From: Byssothecium circinans
Taxonomy: Eukaryota; Ascomycota; Dothideomycetes; Pleosporales; Massarinaceae
Length of the DNA stretch: 64,000 nt
Assembly: GCA_010015675.1 (NCBI GenBank)
Contig: ML976981.1
Span: 1 to 64,000 of the forward strand
Reading direction: 5' to 3'
This document shows, in pieces, positions 32,205-43,033 of the stretch. A program made the position numbers and the translations under genes. The notes beneath the pieces are model-generated. The model searched no databases, was not told where the DNA came from, and saw nothing but the letters and a program-made list of their open reading frames with translations. Position 1 is the stretch's first letter, and the number at the start of each line of letters is the position of its first letter.

Positions 32205-33737
32205 TCAATAGGTCGACGCACTCTTCATCCGCATGCGCTTCCCGAACTTCCAAAGCAATAGAGACGCCGGTAATCCAAGGACCAGCCCAGCAAGCGCTAC
32301 ACTGCTGTTTCCCCATCCATAGCCCAGAACATTGTACATCGTTGGCGTAAACAAGGGGAACAGGAATGAACACAAGCTTCTAGGGAACTGGCCAGCTGCC
32401 AAAGCGCTGCTGGTGTGCTCGTGATACACATCCATCATGTAGGCCTGTTGCGCTATACTTATGAACTGCGTGGCGAAACAGACAAGAAATATGGCCATGT
32501 CAACAACTATCCAATGCACGCGGTACTCGGCGGTCCAGCCATAGAAGACGAGGAACAACGGTGCAAGTATGGCGCCAGGTAAAGCGAGCAGAATGCGACT
32601 TTCAGGCTCCAAGGCGGTATCGGGATGCCGAGCTTGTATTCGGGCATATGCCTTATCCAAGACATAGCCACCAATTTGACTGCCGGCCAATTCACCTCCT
32701 GCTATAGCAAGGTAATGCAGTCCACTTATCTCAACAGATATGTTATATCTTTCAGTCCATAGTTGAGAGAAACTGGAGAGGAGGATGTAAAGGAGTCCGT
32801 AGTAGAATGCAGAAATTATGGATGCAGCCTGGATCAAAGGGTGAAAGGCGAGTAGTCGTAAAGGCCGAGAGAGAGCTTTCCAGAGAATGGACCAGACTGG
32901 CTTCTTCTCCTCCAGATGCTCGTGGATAGTGCAGTAACGTTCATCACCGGTAGTCTTGCGCAGCTTCGCAGCTCGACGCTTGAGGATCACTGGCGCATAC
33001 GTCTCTTTGAATGCCGTGAATGAGACTAGGATCATAACGACTTGAAAGATGGACGTTGACCAAAACATCCATCGCCATGTCGTTCGTCCGGCCATGAACC
33101 CGCCGATGATAGGGCCTACCGCAGCACCAAGGATAGGGATTAGGAGGTAAATTCCCAGGGAATTCCCCCGCTGCTCAGGTCTCCAAATATCACCCAGCAC
33201 GCCTCCTGCTAGAGCGTATATGCTACTTGCTCCAAAGCCGGCCATGAATCTCGCTGCAATGAGCACCTCTTTGGTATGTGCGAAGCCACATACGGCGTTC
33301 CAGACCAAGAACCAGATGCTAGTCGTATGAAGGATGACTTCTCTGCCAAAGATCTCAGAAAGTGGACCAATCAGGATTGGCCCGAATGCAGATGCGATTA
33401 AAAAGATGGATAGCGACATGGCTGACTCTGTTGGACTCATGTTGAGCTCGCCCGCGATGGTCGTAAGTGCCGGGGCCATGATTGTCGAGACCATGATTCG
33501 ATTGAAGCCTGATGCTGACATGACATCGGTGACGGTCCATTTGCGACCGGCAGACCAGTCTTTGGGGTTCAGGGCGTCGAATTGGGGCGAGAAAGCGACA
33601 AGGAAAGGGTCGTCAAGTTTGATGGGTTCCTGAGGGACAGTGCGTGGAGTTGATGGAACCACTGTCATTTCCATGTCTGCTGGCGGCAAAACTTCAATTT
33701 CACCCGCCGAAGCGAGGGTAACATGAGGGGAAACCAT
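32205..33737 (-). CDS. MFS transporter, drug:H+ antiporter type (DHA1-like, 12 TM)
   Basis: Single exon. I prefer the ATG at 33737 (MVSPHVTLASAGEIEVLPP, 510 aa). The frame is open upstream to 33932, but that extension has no MFS features. The protein has a hydrophilic N-terminus with DDPFLVAFSPQFDALNPKDW, as in fungal polyamine/multidrug exporters, then about twelve membrane helices. The MFS A-type loop is GPLSEIFGREVI, and the antiporter motif C is LGAAVGPIIGGF followed by TTWRWMFW. The central loop (KRRAAKLRKTTGDERYC) separates the two halves. It most likely exports small molecules at the plasma membrane in exchange for protons. The substrate cannot be told. It is the first intact core-type gene beside the subtelomeric block, next to an HMGR-like remnant. 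Confidence 0.9.
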   Translation of the reverse strand: MVSPHVTLASAGEIEVLPPADMEMTVVPSTPRTVPQEPIKLDDPFLVAFSPQFDALNPKDWSAGRKWTVTDVMSASGFNRIMVSTIMAPALTTIAGELNMSPTESAMSLSIFLIASAFGPILIGPLSEIFGREVILHTTSIWFLVWNAVCGFAHTKEVLIAARFMAGFGASSIYALAGGVLGDIWRPEQRGNSLGIYLLIPILGAAVGPIIGGFMAGRTTWRWMFWSTSIFQVVMILVSFTAFKETYAPVILKRRAAKLRKTTGDERYCTIHEHLEEKKPVWSILWKALSRPLRLLAFHPLIQAASIISAFYYGLLYILLSSFSQLWTERYNISVEISGLHYLAIAGGELAGSQIGGYVLDKAYARIQARHPDTALEPESRILLALPGAILAPLFLVFYGWTAEYRVHWIVVDMAIFLVCFATQFISIAQQAYMMDVYHEHTSSALAAGQFPRSLCSFLFPLFTPTMYNVLGYGWGNSSVALAGLVLGLPASLLLWKFGKRMRMKSASTY

Positions 33738-33979
33738 TGTGTGGAAAAGCTTGAGGTGAAACATTCGGGGGGAGGAAACTCGTCCCTTTATCTGATCATC
33801 TGATAAGCCGAGCCGTGCGCAAGGCAGCAGTGCGACTAGCTGCAGGGTACATCTCTGTGGTCCCAAACGCTGACTGACACTTGCCTGATTGAGCAAAGTG
33901 TGCGTGAAATACTTGATCCTTGAGTCCCCCACACTTACATCTTATTCTCACACCCATTCTTCACAGAAATACTGAATAT

Positions 33980-34053
33980 GTAATTCTACAGGACTACAGT
34001 AACTTATTTCCAACACTAGTACACCTCTAGTTACTGTAGTCCTGGTAATTCTA
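33980..34053. repeat. 56-bp foldback element with 16-bp perfect arms and 9-bp direct repeats
   Basis: CAGGACTACAGTAACT (33989-34004) and its exact complement AGTTACTGTAGTCCTG (34029-34044) enclose a 24-bp loop. GTAATTCTA directly precedes (33980-33988) and directly follows (34045-34053) the hairpin, like a target duplication. The stretch lies in the 628-bp space between the MFS start and the 3' end of the purine gene. It resembles a very small MITE-like insertion. A structured terminator or regulatory hairpin is the alternative, but the flanking direct repeat argues for insertion. Confidence 0.75.
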
Positions 34054-34365
34054 CACACTGTCGCATATACTAGGGTTTCTGGGGGGAAATTGGAAGGGTA
34101 GATTTTCTGAGAACCACGAGACGGCAGCGTAGTGCAATCGTACTGGGGCTGTTAGTGAAGGTGTCACGGTGCTTCGACTCAATGTTCCCCTTATCAATGG
34201 TAGCAACATTCTAAGAAAAGTGTAATACGAGATTCATGAATGCATGACCGTAAACCGTACAAGTACCATCTATATACCCTCTGGAAACTTTTCGTCGTGA
34301 TTGATCATCAAATGCCATAGTCCCACCAATTCGTAATCTTCATAATGCTCACCGCTTTCTGTTCC

Positions 34366-36261
34366 TTAATGATGGAACAGTCGAATATGCTGCTCCACAA
34401 ACGTGATTCCCAACTTCTCCGCCGTCTCAAACACGGCACTGTCATTTTGACTCCCAGTTGGCGCAGCAATGTACTTGGCGCCGCTGCGCTTCGCCCTGAA
34501 CACGTTGTCAATGAAGGGGAAAAATGCGTCGGAGCTTAGCGCAACGCCCTGGAGCTTATCCAGCCAATCTTTGCGCTCTTCGGCGCTGAAGGGTTGGGGC
34601 ACCTTGCCCTCCTCAAAGAAGGATTCAAAGTCTTCACGCTCAATTCCTGCATCAGGAATCAAACCGCTGCAAAGCAGGTCAATGGCGTTAGACTTCGAGG
34701 GGCGCTTGGTGCCTTTCTTCCAAGAAAGAGAAAGGGTGCGAGGGTGGAAGCGCATCCACCAGTTGTCGGCCTTGTCGCCGGCAAGACGAGTGCAATGAAT
34801 GCGTGCTATTGGTGTTAGCTTCTTGAAAGGACTGAAAACAGTAGTGCGACTTACATTGCTGGCCAGCACCAAGACCAATGACTTGGCCATTAAGAGCGTA
34901 GCATACACTGTTCGACTGTGTGTATTTGAGGGCAATGGTTGCTACAGTCAGATCCCGCAGAGCAGCGTCTGGCAATGGACCGGAATTCTTGGGGACGATG
35001 ACTGTATTGAACGTCTCCGCAGCATCTATCCTCGCGTCGTTGCGGTGTTGCTGTAAGGTGATGCCAAACACAGTCCTCATCTCGTTCACGTCCGGCTTGT
35101 ACTTGGGATCTATCTGGAGAACGAGGTACTTGCCGCCCTTCTTCTTCTTGAGGATATCCAATGCCTCATTAGAGTAGCCAGGGGCGATGACACCGTCTGA
35201 GACTTCGCGGCTGATAATCTTGGCGGTTGTCACATCGACGTCGTGTGAAAGAGCGATCATATCGCCGAAGCTGGACATGCGGTCGGCGCCACGGGCTCTC
35301 GCATATGCCTGTGCCAATCCTGAGCTCTCGATACCCTCAATGTCGTCCACCATGTACACTTTGCGCTCCTCCTCACTAAGGGGAACGGCGATAGCAGCAC
35401 CTGCGGGAGAAACGTGCTTGAAGCTAGCAGCAGCTGGGGAGGAGAGGGCTTGGCTGAGCTCCTGCACCAAGGGCCATGCATTCAAAGCATCCAGCAGATT
35501 TATATATCCGGGAGCACCGCAGAGCACCTTGAAGGGCAGCTGGGCGTCTGGGGTAAAGACAACGGCGGGCTTCTGGTGCGGGTTCGCACCGTATCGAAGG
35601 GGCAGTTGCTGCTCGCCGTCGCCGGCATACTTCTTGCGGAAGAAGCCCGAGATGGCGCTATCGTAGGCGGCCGTCTGCTCAAAGGCCTTGAGGGCATATT
35701 TTTGTCTGCTCTTCTCCGCGACCTCGCCGTGCTCCTTAAGCTCGGCCAAGAACTCGTGGTAGTCCATCGGATCGCTGATGGTTGTGACACGGGCATGATT
35801 CTTCGCTGCGGCGCGGAGCAGCGTGACACCGCCGATGTCGATCTCCTCAACTGCCTCGGGGATTGTGACGTTGATGCGCGCGACCGTGTCGGAAAAGGGG
35901 TACAGGTTGCACACGACGAAGTCGATCTTGTCGATGCTGTTCGCGGAGAGGTCCGAGTCGTCGGCCTCGATGTCGCGGGCCAGGATGCCGCCGTGGACGG
36001 CTGGGTGGAGCGTCTTAACGCGGCCACCGAGCATTTCGGGAGCTTTTGTAATGGCAGAGACATCTTCGACGGGGAAGTTCGCGTTGCGGATCATTTTGGC
36101 GGTGCCGCCGGAGGCCAGGAGGCGCACGTTGTTGTCGACGAGACCCTTGGCCAGGTCCAGCAGTCCCGTCTTATCATAGACGGACAGGATGGCTGTTCTG
36201 TTAGATGGTGTTTGTCCTAGACATAGACATCGGCACACGTACCCGTCTTTTGGCCGCCCAT
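34366..36261 (-). CDS. ADE17: Bifunctional AICAR transformylase / IMP cyclohydrolase
   Basis: CDS complement(34366..34805, 34855..36192, 36243..36261), 598 aa, with two introns of 49-50 nt. The first coding exon has only 19 nt (MGGQKT plus one base) and joins to [20 protein letters not shown], the standard start of the family. The N-terminal MGS-like cyclohydrolase domain covers about residues 1-200 ([20 protein letters not shown]). The C-terminal transformylase domain follows, with [31 protein letters not shown] and the end [11 protein letters not shown]. It catalyses the last two steps of IMP synthesis in the cytosol (AICAR to FAICAR with 10-formyl-THF, then ring closure). Length matches yeast Ade16/Ade17. 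It is transcribed divergently from the Nudix gene, with 478 bp between start codons. Confidence 0.97.
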
Positions 36262-36739
36262 TGTGAGTATGTGCAACGGTAGTGGAGTAGCGAAGGTACG
36301 AAGGATGGGCGCTGAGATGTAAGAAGAAGACTTTGGAGCCGTGAAGAAGGACTCTGAGTTGTGAGAAGAGAGGCCTGGGCATCAATAATAATGTCGAAAC
36401 TGGCAAACAAAATTTCTGGCTGCCCCGCCGCACACACTGACGTCCCTCGCGACTGCCCCTCGCCCGATTCCGGCAGGGGCAAGGCTGCACATGAGGCGTG
36501 CCTACCCCGGAGATCGACCCACCGTCCTCACCACTGGCGGCACCTTCCGTGCTTCCCTATGGGCCTGTGCATGACTCGTGCAGGAAACAACAGCAGCTGA
36601 GCAGCAGCATCGCAGCTTCTCTTGTCGACTACTCACTACTCATGCAGCCAATCAACTCCCATCCCTAGTTCATGCCTCGGCTCTTGCGCTGTGACCTTCT
36701 GCTTCGCCGCACTAGCTTCGACCTGTTCAACTCCTCATC
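36262..36739. promoter_or_regulatory. Shared divergent promoter region (purine gene / Nudix gene)
   Basis: 478 bp between two start codons reading away from each other. It is rich in C/T near the Nudix start. No specific operator recognised. Confidence 0.6.
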
Positions 36740-38143
36740 ATGTCTTCCACAGGCACCGAAGGCCTCGTTGCGCACCTGAAAGATGTCCTGCTCGAACTGA
36801 ACGCGCACCCCTACCCCGACGTCGCCAACCCTCCCGAGACGCCCAAGCGCGCCTCTGTCGCCCTCATCCTCCGCGTCCAGCCAAACTACTCACATTGGCC
36901 CGCCGTCCCAGAACAGCTGTCACACTTCCCCCCCCCGAGTCCAGCACAACAGCGGCGTCGATCCTCGGTTGCATCACACACTGCTCACAAGCTTTCCTTC
37001 AAAGACATCATAGACACTTTCTTCGACCAAGATTGGGTGAAGCACGGCGATCCGGAATTGCTCTTCATAAAAAGAGCGACACGGATAGGCGACAAATGGA
37101 ATGGCCACGTAGCCCTTCCAGGAGGAAAGAGGGACCCGGAAGATGAAGACGACCAGGTCACTGCTATGCGTGAAGCTCTAGAGGAAGTCGGCATTGACCT
37201 CAGCTACAACAATGCAATTGCTGTGGGGAACCTGCCGCAGAGAGTTGTCACTACAAGCTGGGGCAAGGTGCCTTTGATGGTGCTCTGTCCTTATATCTAC
37301 CTGCTAACTTCCCCAAACTATCCACCGCAATGCCTACAGCCCACCGAAGTAGCTTCAACACATTGGGTGCCCCTTCGCGCCCTACAATCGTCTTCTCTCC
37401 GAACCCACGAGTATGCCGATGTGTCTGCCCGTCTTGCCCGGTCCGAGCTGGGGATAAAGCGCTGGTTCCTCCAAGCCATGCTCTCGAAGATGATGTTCGC
37501 AGCTATCCGCCTTGTGCCCGCCAACTCGACGTACTGCGCTACAATACCTGGCTTTATACCAGAAAGTGACACTCCGAAGGCGGGGGTGTTGGGGACAATA
37601 CGTGCAGCGATCAGAGGACCAAACGACGGCGAGGCGACAAGGCAGCCACCACTACTACTCTGGGGGTTGACATTGGGTGTCGTCTCGGATTTGATCGAGC
37701 ACTTACCCCCTCATAATGCTCTTGAACTCTGGACGTACCCAACATTCACGAATTGGGATGTGCGGTTTGTGATGTGGGCCTTGTCATACAGGTTCCGGAA
37801 ACAGAAGGCACTGGAGATGCGCACGGTAGACGAGCCTACTACTACCGGCACGGTGCAGGAGGTCGCTGATCTACCTGGGGTGCAAGAAGAGTCGTTGCCT
37901 GAGGAAGAGGAGAGAGAAAAATACAAGCCTGGCGAAGTGGGCATTGCGGGTCTAGGCGTAGGTCGCAATTGGGGCCGTACAGGGCGTGCAAAGATGATCG
38001 CAAGAGGCGCAGCTGTTAACTCGATGCTTGAGGGATATTACCCCCTCGTAAGGAAAGCCGTGGCTACAGCGCTGGTCGGACGTATCGCTGTCGTTGCGCT
38101 GGTCGCCACATATTTATGGCGAACATATAGAGGAAGGCCATGA
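36740..38143 (+). CDS. Nudix hydrolase with C-terminal membrane anchor (CoA-diphosphatase-like)
   Basis: Single exon, 467 aa, ATG at 36740. The Nudix box spans GGKRDPEDEDDQVTAMREAL followed by EEVGIDL, matching GX5EX7REUXEEXGU with the catalytic REXXEE intact. Upstream is ELLFIKRATRIGDKWNGHVA, as in the NUDT7/NUDT8/Pcd1 group that cleaves CoA and derivatives. An N-terminal 100 residues precede it (LEL, SVALILRV). After the domain comes a variable stretch, an acidic patch (ESLPEEEEREK) and a C-terminal hydrophobic helix (TALVGRIAVVALVATYLW) ending in RTYRGRP. The helix suggests a tail-anchored membrane protein, perhaps peroxisomal or mitochondrial. Substrate is inferred from family resemblance. 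The 3' end lies 57 bp from that of the convergent LtrA gene. Confidence 0.88.
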   Translation: MSSTGTEGLVAHLKDVLLELNAHPYPDVANPPETPKRASVALILRVQPNYSHWPAVPEQLSHFPPPSPAQQRRRSSVASHTAHKLSFKDIIDTFFDQDWVKHGDPELLFIKRATRIGDKWNGHVALPGGKRDPEDEDDQVTAMREALEEVGIDLSYNNAIAVGNLPQRVVTTSWGKVPLMVLCPYIYLLTSPNYPPQCLQPTEVASTHWVPLRALQSSSLRTHEYADVSARLARSELGIKRWFLQAMLSKMMFAAIRLVPANSTYCATIPGFIPESDTPKAGVLGTIRAAIRGPNDGEATRQPPLLLWGLTLGVVSDLIEHLPPHNALELWTYPTFTNWDVRFVMWALSYRFRKQKALEMRTVDEPTTTGTVQEVADLPGVQEESLPEEEEREKYKPGEVGIAGLGVGRNWGRTGRAKMIARGAAVNSMLEGYYPLVRKAVATALVGRIAVVALVATYLWRTYRGRP

Positions 38144-38200
38144 ACATCGTCGTCGCTGCTATATCATATCTAGACAATCTATCTATGTTAAAGAGAAGTT

Positions 38201-40332
38201 TTACACCTGTCCCGAAACACCGACCTCACCCTTCTCTCTTTTCGAAATATCCTCCACGTTTCGCACACTACCCTCGCCCACACTCTTCGCCAACTCCTCC
38301 TTCCTCACCGCCTGAGCGTCATAGCTCGCCTTGTCCCTACGGCATTTTTTGTCAAAGAAAATACTGTCTCCCGTACAGCTCGCACCATAGAGTTCCAACC
38401 CCAACACAGCAGTGATCAACCCCGTCGTCGTACCTATCAGCTGAAGGGAATCGAGATGGGCAAGGGGCAAGCAAAGTATAGCAATAGCGACAGCGACGCG
38501 GAAGAGGAGACGTGTAGGTTTCTGTAGACGTTCATGTGGAATCTTCTTGTGTTGGTGGGAAAATGCGATCAGAGACATGCAGAGGAGAGAGATACTGAGA
38601 CCAGCACAGTAAAACCATCGGAGACCGTCGGAGATGTGATCTTCAGAGCGCGGGATGAAGGTTTCGTAGAGGCTCTCGACAGGCGTGTCGGCACAATCGT
38701 GGGCGCGGACGAGGACGGCGAGGGCGGAGGCACTCAGTACAAAGGCCATGATAAAGGGGAGGTGGAACGTGAACCAGACGAGTGCTAGATGGTTTGGTCA
38801 GTCCTGTCTCCATTCTAGAGGAACAGTGAGAAGATCCTTACCAGAAGAGACATGGCGGCGGATGGCGTGGGTGTGCAGGTTGAAGCTATCAATCTCAAAG
38901 TACAGCCAGTTGAAGGTAAAAGCCTGGATCAGGCCCAGCACGGCCTTGCCAAAGAAGGCATTGATGCCAAACTCGGCACTGCTCTGGTACAAGATGCCAA
39001 GCACGCAAGAACCAAACACAAGCGTGACGAACGCGCTCGTTCTCTCAATCCGGTGCTCGATGTTCGCTCCCGGGCTGAACTCGAACGTCTTCTTCGCCCA
39101 CTTGTCGAAACGATCCGGCAGAAAACTCCATGGTCGCTGGACGGTCATGAGTAAGGATTGTCCAAAGCAGTCGAAGAACAAGGCTGGCCAGATCAACCCT
39201 TGCCTAGCCGGCTCCTCGACATGAATAGATCCGATCCAGAATGCAGCGGGGATGACATTGACGATGCCGTGTCCGATCATCACGGACCGAACCATGGGGA
39301 TACTATATCCATACCAAAACAAGCTGACGGCTATGAACAGACGCGCAGCCAGGTAGAAAGCCACTAGCGGAGTATACGTATGTTTAAAGGCGTCGGCCAT
39401 ATTCGTTGTGAAGCCTAGAAGGCAGGTGAGGATGAAGAGTACAGAGAGCCGTCGCAGAATGTCGTCAGTATCGAACCAGGCGATCAACAAGGAGATATCG
39501 CTCCAGAACTTCCAGCCCATGACAAAAGTAATAGCGAAGTGAACAAGCGCTTCACCGGTTGGGTGTTCAGCGGCATTGTCGCCGGTTATGGCGATGATGC
39601 CAACGTAGAACAGATCGATGAAGAGTTCGTAGCTCGCCACTTCCTGTGCCTCCCTCGCTCGCCACAAAAGTCCCTTGTGGAAGTACTGTCGCACGATCGG
39701 TCTCTGATAGAACCGCATCGTTGTTCCTAGTTTGCGCTCCGTGTTCCATGTCTCTTTGTGGAAAGCCTCAGAGTCTTGGAGAGAATTGGTGCTGGAGTCT
39801 GGATCTGAGCCAGAGCCTTTGGTACGCAGATGGGCAGAGTATCCGTACTTCGAGAAGCTGGCGTCGAGTTGGACGGCGTGCGAGGTTACCTGATGGAGTT
39901 CGCGAGAGAGGTTGTCGAGTTCGCGGAACGTACGCTCGAATTCTTCGGCGAGGTCACCATGTTCTTCCCTCAGTGTTTTGTGGCGGTTGGAATGGTGGTT
40001 GTGAGTGTCCCGGAGTGCTTCGATCTGGTAATCATGTCAACTATCAGTCAAGTCAATACTTCTAGATCAAAACATACATGCTCAGGAGAGCCGTGTAGAA
40101 CAAGATCGAATGCACCCTCGTTCTCAGTCTCTGTGAGCGTCTTGTGCAGGGCTTGAGCTTCTTCCGGCGAGCTAGCAATATGCACTTTTCTCCCATCAGG
40201 CCGGAGAAAATGTCGTAATCTCCTTCCCGTATGGTTGAAATGATGACGGTGTTCGTTTGGAGAATTCGTCGCAGGAATCGCAGCTCCGAGTGACCCACCT
40301 GAATCCACGAGCGGATGTGGGGTCGAAGACAT
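38201..40332 (-). CDS. Low-temperature-requirement A (LtrA) family membrane protein
   Basis: CDS complement(38201..38784, 38842..40024, 40078..40332), 673 aa, with two introns of 53 and 57 nt. It starts at MSSTPHPLVDSGGSLGAA with a soluble N-terminal part, followed by a coiled-coil-like region (HGDLAEEFERTFRELDNLSR). The LtrA domain begins around QEVASYELFIDLFYVGIIAI, the hallmark of the family. Then come about nine membrane helices (KFWSDISLLIAWFDTDDILR, LFIAVSLFWYGY, WPALFFDCFGQ, SSAEFGINAFFGKAVLGLIQ, LRWFYCAGLSISLLCMSLIA, RVAVAIAILCLPLAHL). The family is named from a bacterial cold-growth phenotype. Its biochemical role in fungi is not established. An upstream in-frame ATG at 40368 is possible but weaker. 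Confidence 0.88.
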
Positions 40333-41057
40333 CTTGAACCAGCTGTATCCGATGCTCTTGCAGAGCAATCAAGCTCTTGGAATCTTCTCGATATCTTCGA
40401 TGCACCCGCTCAAGTACCAACACGAAGTACTGACAATTTCAAGACAAACTCGAAAACTGCATCTCGCACAAGACGCTCGAATATATATCCAGGATCTGGA
40501 GAGCACAGCTGTGATTTACTAACCCCATCATAGATAGTTTGCATACCTTGTTGCAGCTTGGCAGAAACTATGATTGGGTACCAGATATTTGATGAGGTGA
40601 GTAAGCCATGGTCAGCACTGGAACGAGTTTGGCGTGGGGCCGAAACATCGCTACTACCGCCCAAGCTCCTCCACATTTCTCAAAGCCATAGAAGGGGAAA
40701 GAGACCTGTGCTCTTGAGGCTGAGTCGCGCAGATGGAAGTCCCGAGCGGAGATCCGAGTACAAGTTCGGCGTGGATGAAGGAATCCGAAAGTATCCGAAC
40801 TCTTAAACCGACTACGTTCTATGTAATTAATGTTCAAAGTCTGCAGGGACGATTTCACTCCATAGAAGCTGAACAGGTCTGAAACGATAAGAAAGAACTA
40901 ATTGCACCCTCATGCTGGTCCCCACTGACTTGTATGTTGAAACAAGAAATACATACACCACCTTCCCGTTCGTTACTTTATTACAGCCACGCATGTTGAA
41001 TGCGGTTGGTCCATGTGTTTTTAGAAGAACACTCGCACTACGTACCTTACTCAAAGA
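40333..41057. other. Intergenic (LtrA leader; antiporter 3' flank)
   Basis: Small overlapping open frames on both strands, none convincing. It contains the upstream region of the LtrA gene and the 3' flank of the antiporter. Confidence 0.5.
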
Positions 41058-43033
41058 CTACTCATCCGGGTAGCGAATAGTCCTGTGAGCGACGTGAGTA
41101 GGCTCAGATTGCTCGGGTTGCTGACCATCATTAGACGAGGGCGGAGTGCCCTGAGATTCTGCCGGCTCATTCTTGGCCGAGTTGGAAACCGACGTTGCCA
41201 TGTTAGACAAAGGTAGTGCAGAGTCGGCCGTTTCCTGTCCGTGACTAGAGTTGGGCCTTGAACGAATGGCAGAACGGCCGATTCGACGTACGTGTTGTGG
41301 AAGCGTATTAGTCAGACCGCTCGTTCCTGGACGTCGGCGCAAGCCACCATCAGTCTCTGGATCCTCCCCAGCATGCTCTAGGACGTGAAACGGCTCTGGA
41401 CTATCCTCTCTTCTTGTGGACATCATGCGCGAAAGGCTCCTTGGAAGCCAAAACCCAAGTTTTCCCATAGGGATACTTAAACCATGGATGACCTACAGCC
41501 GTTAGATTTAGAATATTAAGGTGCACAAATGCGTAGACCTACAATGCTGCAGATGACAAGGAACCAAACTACCACATACACTACTTCCATGAGGTATTCC
41601 GCATCAGGTCGGACTGCGCCATCAACAGTAATCCCGCGGAGGAACTCTAAGGTAATATAAAGGTAGAACACGGCACTGACACCAATGGGACCGAAGAAGC
41701 CGACATATATTGCTTGTCTAGGTTGCTCAATCTGATGGATCTGCTTGTGCATAGCGAGCACTATCGGAGGGCGCCGCAGTAGGAGTACCAAGATACCGAG
41801 GAAGATGAGACGATATATGGGAATCACGGAATTGTGAGCAAACTCAGCCCAAGGACATACGGCTCCTATAGTGACGTGTTAGGCGCAATCGGCGAATGTG
41901 ACTAGGATGCACGTACCGAACCACATGAAGATGGAGACGTTCAGTAGCATATCAATGGTGGGCTGGAAGCTGTCGTCCATAGTTTCGAGCCGAAACCAGT
42001 CGCTAGACTTGTTAGTCGCGTTGAATTGCGTAAATTTTGCATGCGTTCTTTAACTTACTCCCATGTAAATGTGTTTCCAGCTATGAAGCAAGCAAGGACA
42101 TCATCTGACCCGATCATGCCTACTGTGCCAACGATGAACAGCTAGAATATGATTTTAGCGGTGTATCTTTCTCCTCCACTGTAGCGAACTTACTGCTAAT
42201 GCGATTGCGAAGACCAGAAACGATTCTTTATCAACGTAGTTCCTCTCCTCTGCCCAGTGGAGGAGCTCTTTGGCAATCCAACCGACTAATGCCCCATAGA
42301 CGATACTGAGGATAATGGTGTAACCCCATGTCTCCCCAAACCAAGCACCTATTGCATTCGCTGAGCTGTGATCCTGGCCAGCGCCACCAAAGCCAGTATG
42401 CTGGATCAGGTAGAGTGGCAGGAAAAGGAATGGATAGCCTAAGCCATCGTTCGCTCCTGATTCGGCGATGATGATGTTTTGTAGATCTTTGGGTATGTTC
42501 TTGTCGGCGAACCTACCCTTGACGATGGAGTTAGAGAGCACAGGATCGGTCGGGGTCACACAAGCTCCTACTGCTAGGGCTTGGAGAAAACTAATATGTG
42601 GCACAAAGGCAAAGACCAGAAGGCTAGTGACAAGCCACATGATGGTCATCCCCGGACCAAGTAGGAGGGCTAGGCTTCTCCATTCTGTCTTCAGATATTT
42701 GGATGGTAGCTGTACCCCTGCGAGCACGAGCTGAACTCCCAGGACGAGTCTAGAGAAATACAGGGTAATCTCTGCAAGAACTTCAGGATCTCCCAAAGCA
42801 TATTCCTCCGGCCGCAACAGATTCGTCGCATGCGGGGAGAAGATGAGTCCAGCAACAAGCGATATCACTGGCATAGCTTAGCTCGGGTGATGTCGGGCGC
42901 TAACCGACTACTCACATGCTTCGGAAAGATAGTATCTCTCTTTGCAGAGATATGATACCAAGCCAAATATTGACACAAAGCCTCCGAGCGTAGCGCAAAC
43001 GATGTTGAAGTTGACTACTGCTAGTGTTGGCAT
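41058..43033 (-). CDS. NHA1: Plasma-membrane Na+/H+ antiporter (Nha1/Sod2 type, CPA1)
   Basis: CDS complement(41058..41492, 41543..41865, 41917..42002, 42059..42141, 42194..42867, 42916..43033), 572 aa, with five introns of 48-56 nt. All junctions are in frame. The start is MPTLAVVNFNIVCATLGGFV. For intron 1 I chose the acceptor giving YYLSEALISLVAGLIFSPHA, which fits the family better than an AG 10 bases earlier. Core motifs: VGACVTPTDPVLSNSIVKG, IIIAESGANDGLGYPFLFLP, FIVGTVGMIGSDDVLACFIA, FTWDDWFRLET and the final VIHGLSIPMGKLGFWLP. It exports Na+/Li+ (and K+ in some members) for H+ and supports salt and pH tolerance. The cytosolic tail is short (about 130 aa, Ser/Pro rich), more like Sod2 than long-tailed yeast Nha1. 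Confidence 0.92.

Noticed and set aside
32205..33932. Longer MFS start at 33932 (575 aa)
   Set aside because: The extra 65 residues are not MFS-like and include the likely leader. The ATG at 33737 gives the usual hydrophilic N-terminus.
35414..36220. 268-codon plus-strand frame antisense to the purine gene
   Set aside because: Shadow of the codon pattern of the well-supported minus-strand ADE17 gene.
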